Source: Nocardioides massiliensis (GTDB lineage: Bacteria > Actinomycetota > Actinomycetes > Propionibacteriales > Nocardioidaceae). From it: DNA of 64,000 nt. The stretch spans positions 3,038,001 to 3,102,000 of the forward strand of contig NZ_JAUSQM010000001.1 in NCBI RefSeq assembly GCF_030811215.1, read 5' to 3'. The translations under genes were made by a program, and so were the position numbers. The notes under the pieces are model-generated. The model was not told the DNA's origin and made no database searches. It saw nothing but the letters and a program-made list of their open reading frames with translations. Within the stretch, counting starts at the first letter, position 1, and the number at the start of each line of letters is the position of its first letter. This document shows positions 45,765-53,915 of the stretch, one piece after another.

Positions 45765-48083
45765 CTACTTGCCGATGACCTCAGGACAACGCGCCACCTC
45801 CGTGTCCTGACGTTCCGTGAGCATGCGCAGGAGCCTGTCGCCCTCGACATCGAGGTCGGGCAGCATCCGGTCCAGCCAACGCGGCAACCACCAGGCCTTG
45901 TCGCCGAACAGCGCCATCAGCGCCGGAGTCAAGGTCATGCGGACCAAGAAGGCGTCGATGAGGATGCCGATCGCAAGCGCGAAGCCGATCTGCTTGATCA
46001 TCACGTCATGGCTGAAGATGAAGCCGGCGAACACCGAGACCATGATCACCGCGGCGGCGACCACGACACGGCTGGCCTGATCGAAACCGTGAACCACGCC
46101 GGCCTCGCCGTGGTGGCCGTGGACGTGGGACTCGCGCATCGAGGAGACCAGGAAGACCTGGTAGTCCATCGCTAGCCCATAGAGGATTCCGGTGACGATG
46201 ACCGGGATGAAGCTGAACAATGGCCCGCCGGTGTCGACCCCCACCATCCAGCCAAGCCATCCCCAAGAGAACACCGCAGTGGTCACCCCGAAGGTCGCCA
46301 AGATGCTGAGCAGGAACCCGAGCGTGGCCTGGATCGGTACGACGAGTGACCGGAACACCACCAGCAGAATCAGGAGCGACAGCCCCACAATGATGATCAG
46401 GTACAGCGGGACGATCTCGGCGAGCCGGTCGGACATGTCGATGCCGATAGCGGTGAAGCCAGTGACGCCGATCACGACGTCATGATCCTGGGCGACAGCC
46501 GAGCTGGGTGAACGGAGCGCCTGAACGAGGTCGGCCGTGGCATCGTCGTCTGGGCCCGAGTTGGGGATGACACTGAGGACTGCCATCTCCCCGTCCTGAC
46601 TGGTGCCCACTGGCACCGCAGCGACGATCTCCTTGCGCTGCTGGAGCTGTTGGGTCACCGCGCCGAGGGTCCGAGGCGTGACGGCGGCGCCATCGGCGGA
46701 CTCCACGGTCACCAGCAACGGACCGTTGTACCCCTCACCGAACCCGCGGGTGACCGCCTCGTAGCTCTGCCGCGCGGCGGTGTCGGTGTTTGCGCTGGCA
46801 CCCGTCGGCAAGCCAAGGTCCATGCTCGCCGCGGGAACAGCACCCACCCCCAAGACCGCCACTACACCGAGGATCACCGGCCAACGGAACCGTACCACCG
46901 CCTTGACCCAGTGGTCGGCCACGCTGTGGCTGTCCTCCTCCCGGCGGGTATGCCCCTTCTTGCGGGCTTTGGCCGACACGATCCGCTCCCCGATCAGTCC
47001 GAGCAGAGCCGGCAGCAGGGTCAGCGCGATGAGGACAGCGAGCAGCACCGTGGCCGCGGCGACCAAAGCCATGGTGGTGAGCATCGAGATGCCAATGACG
47101 GTGAGCGCGACCAAGGCCACGATCACGGTGAGACCGGCGAAGAGCACGGCGCTGCCTGCCGTTCCAACCGCCCGGCCAGCCGCCTCGCGGGCGTCGAGGT
47201 CGCGATCGATGATCAGTCGCCGCTGCCGGTTGACCACGAACAACGCGTAGTCGATTCCCACCGCGAGGCCGATCATCAACGCCAGGACAGGGGTTGCGGT
47301 GTTCATCTCCACCGTCGTCGACAGGGCAAACGCCGTTCCCACGCCCACCCCGACCCCGACGAGGGCGGTGATCAATGGAAGGCCAGCGGCGACGAGCGAG
47401 CCAAGCGTAAGAACGAGGACCACGGCCGCGACCGCGAGACCGACCACCTCGGCGGCGCCGACCGGGATCTCGATCGCCTTCAGCGAGTCACTCGGCAGGA
47501 CCCGCAGACCGGTGCCCCGCTCCGCATCCTCGACGACCGACAAGACCGCGGAGACCTGCTCGTCGGTCAGCGACGTGGACGGCACGGTGAACTGGAACTG
47601 GAACAGCGCCACTGGCGCCTGAGTCGAGACCAGCACCCCCGGCGCCGGGGTCCCGTCGAGGACCAGCGGCTGGTACGGCGGCGCCGTCCCCGGCCCGCTT
47701 TCCGGCTGGTCAGCCCCAGGCCCTCCCGGCGGCTGCCCCTGACCCTGGCTCAAGTCAGCCGGGTTGATGACCTGGTCCAGCTCGTAGACGTCCTGGACCG
47801 TCTCAGCGATCGCGGCCATCCGCGCGGGGGTATCCAGCCGGTCGCCGTCTGGAACGGTGAACACCACACTGGCCTGGCCTCCCGATGCCTCCGGCAGCTC
47901 CCGAGAGACCCGATCGAGAACCTGCTGGGCCTCGGTGTTGTCGATCTTCATCTCCGAGGTCACCTTCACCCCGTTGACCACCAGTGCAGCCACGACGGCA
48001 GCCAGCACCAACACCCACCCGACGATGATGGGCCAGGGCTTGCCGAAGCAACCGCGCCCGAGGCGGTACAAGAACGTGGACAT
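45765..48083 (-). CDS. MMPL/RND-family transporter
   Basis: This 772-residue protein has the two-fold MMPL layout: one N-terminal helix, an extracytoplasmic domain (about 40-190), a helix bundle (about 195-400), a second loop domain (about 420-560) and a second bundle to the end. MMPL motifs include ALMIGLAVGIDYALFVVNRQRR and GILYGLAMDYQVFLVSSMRE, with the proton-relay DY pairs. It probably exports a lipid or other hydrophobic compound. A Gly/Pro/Gln-rich loop (about 115-135) is unusual. It follows tetR 48113 by 29 nt. Confidence 0.92.
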   Translation of the reverse strand: MSTFLYRLGRGCFGKPWPIIVGWVLVLAAVVAALVVNGVKVTSEMKIDNTEAQQVLDRVSRELPEASGGQASVVFTVPDGDRLDTPARMAAIAETVQDVYELDQVINPADLSQGQGQPPGGPGADQPESGPGTAPPYQPLVLDGTPAPGVLVSTQAPVALFQFQFTVPSTSLTDEQVSAVLSVVEDAERGTGLRVLPSDSLKAIEIPVGAAEVVGLAVAAVVLVLTLGSLVAAGLPLITALVGVGVGVGTAFALSTTVEMNTATPVLALMIGLAVGIDYALFVVNRQRRLIIDRDLDAREAAGRAVGTAGSAVLFAGLTVIVALVALTVIGISMLTTMALVAAATVLLAVLIALTLLPALLGLIGERIVSAKARKKGHTRREEDSHSVADHWVKAVVRFRWPVILGVVAVLGVGAVPAASMDLGLPTGASANTDTAARQSYEAVTRGFGEGYNGPLLVTVESADGAAVTPRTLGAVTQQLQQRKEIVAAVPVGTSQDGEMAVLSVIPNSGPDDDATADLVQALRSPSSAVAQDHDVVIGVTGFTAIGIDMSDRLAEIVPLYLIIIVGLSLLILLVVFRSLVVPIQATLGFLLSILATFGVTTAVFSWGWLGWMVGVDTGGPLFSFIPVIVTGILYGLAMDYQVFLVSSMRESHVHGHHGEAGVVHGFDQASRVVVAAAVIMVSVFAGFIFSHDVMIKQIGFALAIGILIDAFLVRMTLTPALMALFGDKAWWLPRWLDRMLPDLDVEGDRLLRMLTERQDTEVARCPEVIGK

Positions 48084-48112
48084 GAGCTGCTCCTCAGCGA
48101 GTGATGTGCGGG

Positions 48113-48718
48113 TCAGAACCCGGTACGGAGGTGATTGAAGACCTCAGTCAGGAACTCGTCGAACTCCACGGCGTCGCGACTCGGCGGATCGCCAGGAAGG
48201 CGGACGTCGACGAGCCCCTCCAGCGCGGTGGAGACCATGCCGTAGACGGCGCCGACCAACAGGGTGAGGTAGGAAGCCGGATAGCGTCCGGCCGCCACGG
48301 CGGCCACCCGCTCCTCGACCTCCAACCGCATCCGGTGCTGGACGTGATAGACGTGAGGCTCCAACGATGGATGCGCGCGCGCCAACGCCAGGACCTCCCG
48401 CATCCGGGAAAGCCCCGCTGTCGTCAACTGCAGCCGCAGCACGACCTCGACCGCGTCCAGTAACGGGCGCCCATCCGACACGTCCTCGAGTGCGTCGGCG
48501 GCAGCCTCAATACCGGCGTAGGCGACCGATGCCACCGCCGCTTCCTTGCAGGGGTAGTGGTTCGCGAACGTACGACGCGAGTAGCCGGCCAACTCTGCGA
48601 CCTCGTCGATCACGAACCCGTCCAGGCCGCGCTCCTTCGCCAGACCAAAGGCAGCCTCGGCAAGCGCCTGTGCCGTCGCCGCACGCTTCCTCTCCCTCAG
48701 GCCTTGGGTCACGGCCAT
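48113..48718 (-). CDS. TetR-family repressor of the MMPL gene (probable)
   Basis: A 201-residue TetR protein: KRAATAQALAEAAFGLAKERGLDGF then VAELAGYSRRTFANHYPCKEAAV forms the HTH. Its gene begins 22 nt downstream of a 16-bp palindrome (48741-48756) and ends 29 nt before the MMPL transporter, the usual repressor-exporter arrangement. ATG 48718 gives a standard N-terminus; the longer open frame upstream lacks TetR similarity. Confidence 0.87.
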   Translation of the reverse strand: MAVTQGLRERKRAATAQALAEAAFGLAKERGLDGFVIDEVAELAGYSRRTFANHYPCKEAAVASVAYAGIEAAADALEDVSDGRPLLDAVEVVLRLQLTTAGLSRMREVLALARAHPSLEPHVYHVQHRMRLEVEERVAAVAAGRYPASYLTLLVGAVYGMVSTALEGLVDVRLPGDPPSRDAVEFDEFLTEVFNHLRTGF

Positions 48719-48740
48719 AGCCTCCCAGGCGCTTGCCCAA

Positions 48741-48756
48741 CAGGCAAAATTGCCTG
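48741..48756. promoter_or_regulatory. Palindrome CAGGCAAAATTGCCTG upstream of tetR-mmpL
   Basis: Perfect 7-bp arms (CAGGCAA/TTGCCTG) with a 2-bp centre, 22 nt before the tetR start. An overlapping dyad TTGCC-N5-GGCAA adds a further half-site. Likely autoregulatory operator. Confidence 0.65.
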
Positions 48757-49395
48757 ACCTGCACATCTTCTGCTCTACGGGATCGGCGGCGGCGCTCATC
48801 AGCAAGAGAGGTACCGAACGACGGGCGGCACCCTCGACGGAGGCCCGAGGAGGACGCTTCCCTGGGGCACTGTCAGCCGCACGACAGGGGACCGGCGTCG
48901 GCGCAGCTCCGGGGCCCGGCCGAGTATCGATATGAGTCGTCGCCTCGGCCACGCTTCCGTGGGGCGCCGGCCGGGACAGACGCCAACCGGGGTCCGAGCC
49001 CGCTGGTGTCGTTCCGGCTGAGCCGTTCATACCCGGCACCTCGCCCTACGACCAGCACGACATGGCCCAGCGGATCCCGGGGTGCCGGCTGCGCGGCGTG
49101 GGTGAGTCCTCCGTCTGGGGTGCGCTGAGTCGGCACCGGACGACACTTTGGCGCCGCCAGGAGTCTCGACTTGAGTGACGGGGTGTGCTGTACTCAGAGT
49201 ACAAACTCATTGTTGAAACTGAGAGGGTTGTCTGATAGTCCACGGCCCCAGGCCGATCGCCGCCTCCTGCCGTTGCGCCCCTCGCGGCACTGCACAGGCG
49301 AACCACACGCCACACCAGATCCGGCCGTTCGAAGGTGGAGCGGCGTCGAGGGCGCCTGGGAACGAAGCAGACGATGAAGCCACCTGGAGATACCG
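48757..49395. other. 639-nt divergent spacer before the second P450
   Basis: No gene is convincing: open frames here have no ribosome site or motif. It holds the perfect palindrome TGTACTCAGAGTACA at 49189-49203. A GGAGAT ribosome site sits just before ATG 49396. The rest of the 440 nt between the two operators shows nothing I can name. Confidence 0.55.
49189..49203. promoter_or_regulatory. 15-bp palindrome TGTACTCAGAGTACA upstream of P450
   Basis: A perfect palindrome 193 nt upstream of the P450 ATG. It matches the site 43858-43872 at 12 of 15 positions. It suggests control of this P450 by the TetR/AcrR at 43902 or a relative. Confidence 0.6.
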
Positions 49396-50574
49396 ATGAG
49401 CAACCAGCAGCTGACCTACAGCCCGTTCGATCCCGACATCATCGCTGACCCTTACCCGGTCTACCGGCAGCTGCGCAGTGAAGTCCCCGCCTACTGGTCG
49501 GAGCAGGCAAACACCTGGGTGCTCAGCCGATACGTCGACGTCTGCGCGGCCCTCGCCGACCCGGCGACCTACTCCTCGGCGTCCGGGATCTTCCCGACCC
49601 CTCCCGGGGTGGACATGACCCAGTTGTTCCTGCCCATGCTCATCATGACCGACCCACCGCGACACACCGCGCTGCGCAAGGTCGTCAGCAAGGCGTTCAC
49701 CCCCCGGCGAATCGCCGCACTCGAACCCCACATCCACTCCATCGTGGACGACCTGCTCGATGATTCACCGAAGTCGGATGGGTGGGACTTTGTCTCTGGG
49801 TTCTCCGGACCGCTGCCGGCCATCGTGATCGCCGACATGCTGGGCGTGCCGCGGGCAGACCGTGACCGTTTCCGCACGTGGTCCACCACTCTCATACAGT
49901 CCAACCCCGCCCGTGGCGAGTTCGGCCCCGGTCTGGAGGCCGCCACATCCCTCTACGACTACTTCTCAGAGTTTCTTGCTGAACGACGCGCGCGCCCTCA
50001 GGACGACCTCATGAGCGCGCTGGTCCAGGCCGACGCCGACGGCGAACGCCTCAGCGAGGATGAGCTCCTCGGCTTCTGTCTGCTGCTGCTCGTGGCCGGA
50101 CACGAGACCACCACGAACCTGCTCTCCAACAGCGCGGTCGTGCTCGCTCAGCAGCCCGATAGCCGCCGGCAACTGGCGGACCGCCCAGAACTCGTTCCCG
50201 GCGCCGTCGAAGAGCTGCTCCGCTACGACTCCCCCGTCCAGGGCCTGTCGCGCACCCTTACCCGGCCGGTCGACGTGCACGGACAACGCATGGCGACTGG
50301 CGACACCGTGCTGCTTCTCTTCGGCTCCGCCAACCGAGACGACCAGGCATTCCCAGACGCCGACCACTTCGACCTCCATCGCGCTCCCGAACGGCAGGTC
50401 GCGTTCGGACGTGGGATCCACTTCTGTCTCGGCGCCGCGCTGGCGCGGCTCGAAGCGCGCATCGCGCTACAGGCACTCCTCGCCCGCCAGCCGGACTGGG
50501 AAGTCGACCTGGATTCGGCCGTTCGACTCCGTTCTGGCCCCATCCGCGGCTACCTGTCCCTGCCCCTGGAGTAG
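49396..50574 (+). CDS. Cytochrome P450 (non-CYP153)
   Basis: A 392-residue soluble bacterial P450. AGHETT (about 236-241) is the oxygen-activation motif, EELLRYDSPVQGLSR holds the ExxR, and FGRGIHFCLGAALARLEAR carries the heme ligand C344. It resembles CYP107/CYP125-neighbour type enzymes of actinobacteria; the substrate is unknown. It has no ferredoxin of its own and could share the one at 38361. Confidence 0.92.
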   Translation: MSNQQLTYSPFDPDIIADPYPVYRQLRSEVPAYWSEQANTWVLSRYVDVCAALADPATYSSASGIFPTPPGVDMTQLFLPMLIMTDPPRHTALRKVVSKAFTPRRIAALEPHIHSIVDDLLDDSPKSDGWDFVSGFSGPLPAIVIADMLGVPRADRDRFRTWSTTLIQSNPARGEFGPGLEAATSLYDYFSEFLAERRARPQDDLMSALVQADADGERLSEDELLGFCLLLLVAGHETTTNLLSNSAVVLAQQPDSRRQLADRPELVPGAVEELLRYDSPVQGLSRTLTRPVDVHGQRMATGDTVLLLFGSANRDDQAFPDADHFDLHRAPERQVAFGRGIHFCLGAALARLEARIALQALLARQPDWEVDLDSAVRLRSGPIRGYLSLPLE

Positions 50575-50589
50575 CGCAGCTCGGCGTGC

Positions 50590-50942
50590 CACTGCTCGTG
50601 CCCGTCGCTCCATCACCGCCGAGCCGCGCTTGTGCAGCAGCCGCCCACTGATGATCAGTAGCAGGCCGAACGCTAAGAACCCGAGGTTCAACGACAGTGG
50701 GGCGCCGATGTCGTCGCGCACGTGGTGCACACCCGACAGGAGGACCAACTCGGAGCGAAACGGCCTTTGAGCCAAGCCTTGATTGCGGCGATGGACCCAG
50801 CCGGCACCAAGACCCACGTCGCGGCATGGAAGATGCCGCCGAGTCCAAGACCATAGAGCAGACCCAGGGCCTTGGAAGGCATCTGCCCGGAGGCCTTGCG
50901 TTTGTCGGTGTCGGTGTCGGTGTCGATGTCCGTGTCCAGCAT
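50590..50942 (-). pseudogene. DUF2243 membrane-protein remnant
   Basis: Recognisable DUF2243 pieces are in different frames: LGLLYGLGLGGIFHAATWVLVPAG near the start (with the usual segment between GLGG and FHAATW missing) and GVHHVRDDIGAPLSLNLGFLAFGLLL in another frame. The normal stop is lost and the frame runs into the P450 3' end. The N-terminus has five Asp-Thr/Ile pairs from a GTCGGT repeat. ATG 50942. Confidence 0.65.
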
Positions 50943-51030
50943 GTACCCGCCCGGTGACCGACCATGCCCGCAGGTCTCCACGGGACATTGGCGATTGGTG
51001 CACCTTGCAAGCCTCCGCCATGGTTGGTAC

Positions 51031-51516
51031 ATGCAATCACTAGGTTCGGACGCGGACCTCGTCTCGGTGGAGTCCATCGAGCAGGAGCTGACCTTGCTGA
51101 TGCGGCGTGCCCAGAAGGTGCACTTGCGCGGGGGCCCGAGCGTGCCAGTTGTAGAGAGGGCTGCCTACGGGATCCTCGCGTGGCTGCATGACGCCGGCCC
51201 GCTGCGGTCCAGTGACCTGGCAGCGCACTTCCACCTGGACGCCTCGACTATCAGCCGACAGGTCGCTTCCTTGGAGCAGGCTGGTCTGGTCACGCGGGAA
51301 CCGGACGCCGAGGACCGGCGCGCTTTCCGGCTGCGGCTCACGGAGCACGGCCGGGGCGTGTTGACAACGACGCGGGCGGAGCGACGCGGCGTCGTCCGAA
51401 AGCTGCTGCGGTCGTGGTCGCCGGAGGATCTGGCGAGCTTCGCTCACTTGCTCACTAAGCCCGGATCCACCGATGGCCATGGCGCTGAGCGCTTGATCCG
51501 GTTCGTCTGGTCATGA
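51031..51516 (+). CDS. MarR-family regulator with 3' end altered by IS1380 insertion
   Basis: The 161-residue protein has a MarR winged helix (about 40-130: AAYGILAWLHDAGPLRSSDLAAHF, TISRQVASLEQAGLVTREPDAEDRRAFRLRLTEHG). The last 18 residues (after LLTK) are encoded by the left end of IS1380 copy B. If the IS is removed and the circle joined to 31632, the frame ends after PGVMRP at 149 residues, a normal MarR length. The altered tail may or may not matter for function. Confidence 0.83.
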   Translation: MQSLGSDADLVSVESIEQELTLLMRRAQKVHLRGGPSVPVVERAAYGILAWLHDAGPLRSSDLAAHFHLDASTISRQVASLEQAGLVTREPDAEDRRAFRLRLTEHGRGVLTTTRAERRGVVRKLLRSWSPEDLASFAHLLTKPGSTDGHGAERLIRFVWS

Positions 51517-53178
51517 GGAGCCGCGGGCATGTCGATGTGCCGGGCCTCCTTGTCCGGTGTCGTCCACTTGGTCCTCGGTTCGCGCAGCGGCGGGCTGCTG
51601 GGTGGTCAGGCCGCGAGGACCGGTGGCGGGTCGTTGACCCGGTCGAACAGCGCCGTCCAGGCGCTCTCCCAGGGCCAGGCATGGGGCAGGTGCAGGGCGA
51701 TGCGGCGTGCTGAGGTCGCGACCCGTGCCGGCACGATGATCAGTTTGCGACGCAGGGTCGCGGTGGTCGCCTTTGCCAACTGTTGGTCGGTCAGGCTCGC
51801 GGCGGCTCGGGTGAGGTTGAACGCGATGACGGCGAGCACCAGCCAGGCGGCGTTCGCGGTGAACACCCCGGACGGCAGGTGTGCCAGCGCGGCACCTTTG
51901 AGGTCGGCGTGGACTTGTTCGATGACCGCGTGCTGGCGGTGAATCTTGTCGGCGGCGACGGTGTCCAGCACGTCGGCGTCGGTGGTGGTGAAGAAGGCGT
52001 GGAAGCGCCAGGTGTCGAACAGGGTGTCCTGGCCGGCTGCCTTGTTCTTCTCGGCGTTGAAGTCCGGGATCCTGCGAACCACGAGCCGGCCCGGGACGTG
52101 GTCGGACTTCTTCTGCGCAGCGAACGCGGTGAAGTCGATCTCGGCGACCTCGGCCCGGGAGATCCACCGCTGGCTGGCTTCGTCGAAGACAGCGTCGGTG
52201 TACTCGATCGTGGTCCACGCGTCCTCGCTGATCGCTGCGATCGCGGCCTTGATGCGTTTGTCCATCCGCACGGTCACCGACACCGCGGCCCCACCAGCGA
52301 TCGCGGCGTGGACTGGTCCGCGACCGTAGAACGCCGAGTCCATCCGCACCAGGACCGGGTGAGGCTTGCCCAGCAGCCGTCGGGCGGTCCTCACCGCGTC
52401 GCCGACCAGACGCTTCGCGCCGCGCGGCGACCCGGTCGAGCCCTTGCGCAGCCGCTGGGCCACGACCACCGGGGCCCCACCGGCGACGGTGAGTGTGGCG
52501 AGCAGTGCGTTGAGACCGCGGACCCCGGAGTAGCCGAACCCGGCGCCCTGCTTGGCATAGCCGTGGACCTCGATGATCGTGTCATCGACATCGACCAACG
52601 CATACCCGCGATCCACCTCGGTGTCGGTGTCGGTGTCATCGTCGGCTGCGGTGGCGGCCGGTGCGCCGAGCAAGCCGGTGAGGCCGGCCAGTGCGATCAG
52701 GAACCGCGAGGCGACCGCGTCGAGCTGGCGCACGTGCCCGAAGGTGAAGGTCCGCAGGAACGAACCCAACGTCGACGGGGCGTAGGCCCGGGTGAACAGC
52801 CGACCCATTCCGCCATGACGCAGCAGCGCCATGTCATCGATGCTGTCGGCGCCGGCGACCATCCCGCCGACCCGCGATGCGACCTTCAACCCGGCGTTCG
52901 CGCCCTTGTCCGTCGGGACGCTCAGGTGCTCATTTGCCAGGTCCCGCAGGCCGGCGGACTCGGCCAATGCGAGCGCCGGAACCAGGCCTGCGGCCGACAC
53001 GAGATTCGGGTCATCGAAGACCGCCGAGGTCGATCGAAGCGTGTGAGAGAGTTTCACCTCAGAGATGCCCTTGCTGTTGGTGTGAATCGTTGCCTCAAGA
53101 ACTCCGATTCTCCCGCCCAGCAAGGGCATTCTCGTTCTACGCCACGCTCACCCACCCAAGTTCATCGGTGGATCCGGG
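51460..53178 (-). mobile_element. IS1380-family insertion sequence, copy B (1719 bp)
   Basis: Same 16-bp terminal repeats as copy A (51460-51475 and 53163-53178) and same orientation. Left flank ends CTAAG, right flank starts CTTAT. Apart from bases 51476-51533, which are unrelated to copy A's left end, it is nearly identical to copy A. The left end overlaps the marR gene. Confidence 0.9.
51606..53057 (-). CDS. IS1380-family transposase, copy B
   Basis: About 483 residues from GTG 53057. It matches the copy A protein except for a few substitutions (LKVASRVGG for LKVASLVGG, TDADVL for TDPGVL, TATLRRKL for TAKIRRKL, TAADDD for TGADDD) and one fewer Asp-Thr pair. DDE motifs are intact. Confidence 0.93.
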   Translation of the reverse strand: MKLSHTLRSTSAVFDDPNLVSAAGLVPALALAESAGLRDLANEHLSVPTDKGANAGLKVASRVGGMVAGADSIDDMALLRHGGMGRLFTRAYAPSTLGSFLRTFTFGHVRQLDAVASRFLIALAGLTGLLGAPAATAADDDTDTDTEVDRGYALVDVDDTIIEVHGYAKQGAGFGYSGVRGLNALLATLTVAGGAPVVVAQRLRKGSTGSPRGAKRLVGDAVRTARRLLGKPHPVLVRMDSAFYGRGPVHAAIAGGAAVSVTVRMDKRIKAAIAAISEDAWTTIEYTDAVFDEASQRWISRAEVAEIDFTAFAAQKKSDHVPGRLVVRRIPDFNAEKNKAAGQDTLFDTWRFHAFFTTTDADVLDTVAADKIHRQHAVIEQVHADLKGAALAHLPSGVFTANAAWLVLAVIAFNLTRAAASLTDQQLAKATTATLRRKLIIVPARVATSARRIALHLPHAWPWESAWTALFDRVNDPPPVLAA

Positions 53179-53221
53179 CTTATCCATTCGCAAGTGACCA
53201 CGAGCGATCACAGCGGTGTTT

Positions 53222-53568
53222 ATGAGCGCGTCGATGACAATCAACCCGGCGCACCTATCCGACGACGACGGGGCGACGCTTCGCGCGTTTCTGGAGTCGG
53301 CCAAGGCGCGCGGCGAGGTCGTCGACGTCTCCCCCCCCCCCCCCCCCCCCCCCCGGGTCGAACTGCTGTCCCCGGCCGAGGTCGCCAACCGTCTGGGCAT
53401 GTCGCGGACGACCGTGCTGCGCCGGACCGCCGACGGCGACCCGAAAGCAACGAAGGTTGGCTCGCATCACCGAATCCCCTTGGCCGAGTTCGAGCGTTAC
53501 AGCCACAACTGATGCGGCGGATGGCGGAGGCCAGCGCCGCCGACATCGAGGCCGAGTTGAACGGTTGA
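53222..53568 (+). pseudogene. HTH-domain antitoxin (excisionase-like) with C-run and frameshift
   Basis: The N-terminal frame reads HLSDDDGATLRAFLESAKARGEVVDVS, then seven prolines from a C run, then LSPAEVANRLGMSRTTVLRR (HTH_17) and VGSHHRIPLAEFERY. It stops at 53512; the expected continuation, QLMRRMAEASAADIEAELNG ending at 53568, is one base out of frame. The stop overlaps the following PIN remnant, as in intact antitoxin-toxin pairs. Start ATG 53222 or 53234. Confidence 0.65.
53331..53354. repeat. 24-base C homopolymer inside the antitoxin gene
   Basis: Twenty-four consecutive C bases encode a run of prolines absent from usual relatives of this gene. Length is currently compatible with the frames on each side. 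Such tracts slip easily, and also cause sequencing and assembly errors. Confidence 0.9.
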
Positions 53569-53640
53569 GTGAGTCCACAGCCCTGTTCCTGGACGCGAAC
53601 ACCCTCGACTTCCCTGTCACACGAACACTTGTCATCGCTG
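53565..53640 (+). pseudogene. PIN-domain toxin N-terminal remnant
   Basis: The frame from TTG 53565 gives ESTALFLDANTLDFPVTRTLVIAA, the start of a PIN ribonuclease toxin with its first acidic residue (LDAN). After about 25 residues the similarity ends and the frame continues through unrelated sequence, so the toxin is truncated. Confidence 0.6.
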
Positions 53641-53843
53641 CGCCCTACGTAGGGAGTCGAGGCGAGCCTGGCCCACCCACTTTCGACCGACAGTACGAGC
53701 TGGTCGACGTCCGGGGGAACCACCACGGCTACCGCCGTGGGCAACCTAAAGACAGCTGCGACGCCTGGCCGGGTGACGATCCACCCTCGCTCCCGTGCGC
53801 GCTCGGCAGGCCATCGTTCTCCTTGACCGAGGGACTGGGCAGG

Positions 53844-53859
53844 CTTGACCCGGGTCAAG
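53844..53859. promoter_or_regulatory. MerR-like operator CTTGACCCGGGTCAAG
   Basis: A perfect 16-bp palindrome, 57 nt before ATG 53916. Palindromes of the CTTGAC...GTCAAG form inside promoter spacers are typical of MerR-family activators, which fits the copper/stress island that follows. No merR gene is in the window. Confidence 0.5.
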
Positions 53860-53915
53860 GACTTCCCCCTCCCCCGGCCGTATCTTTCGAGTTGACCCAC
53901 GAAAGGACGGCAGCC

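Noticed and set aside
31627-51459. Cargo as an integrated plasmid
   Set aside because: No replication, partition or conjugation gene is visible, so a plasmid origin is not supported; only a circular precursor is.
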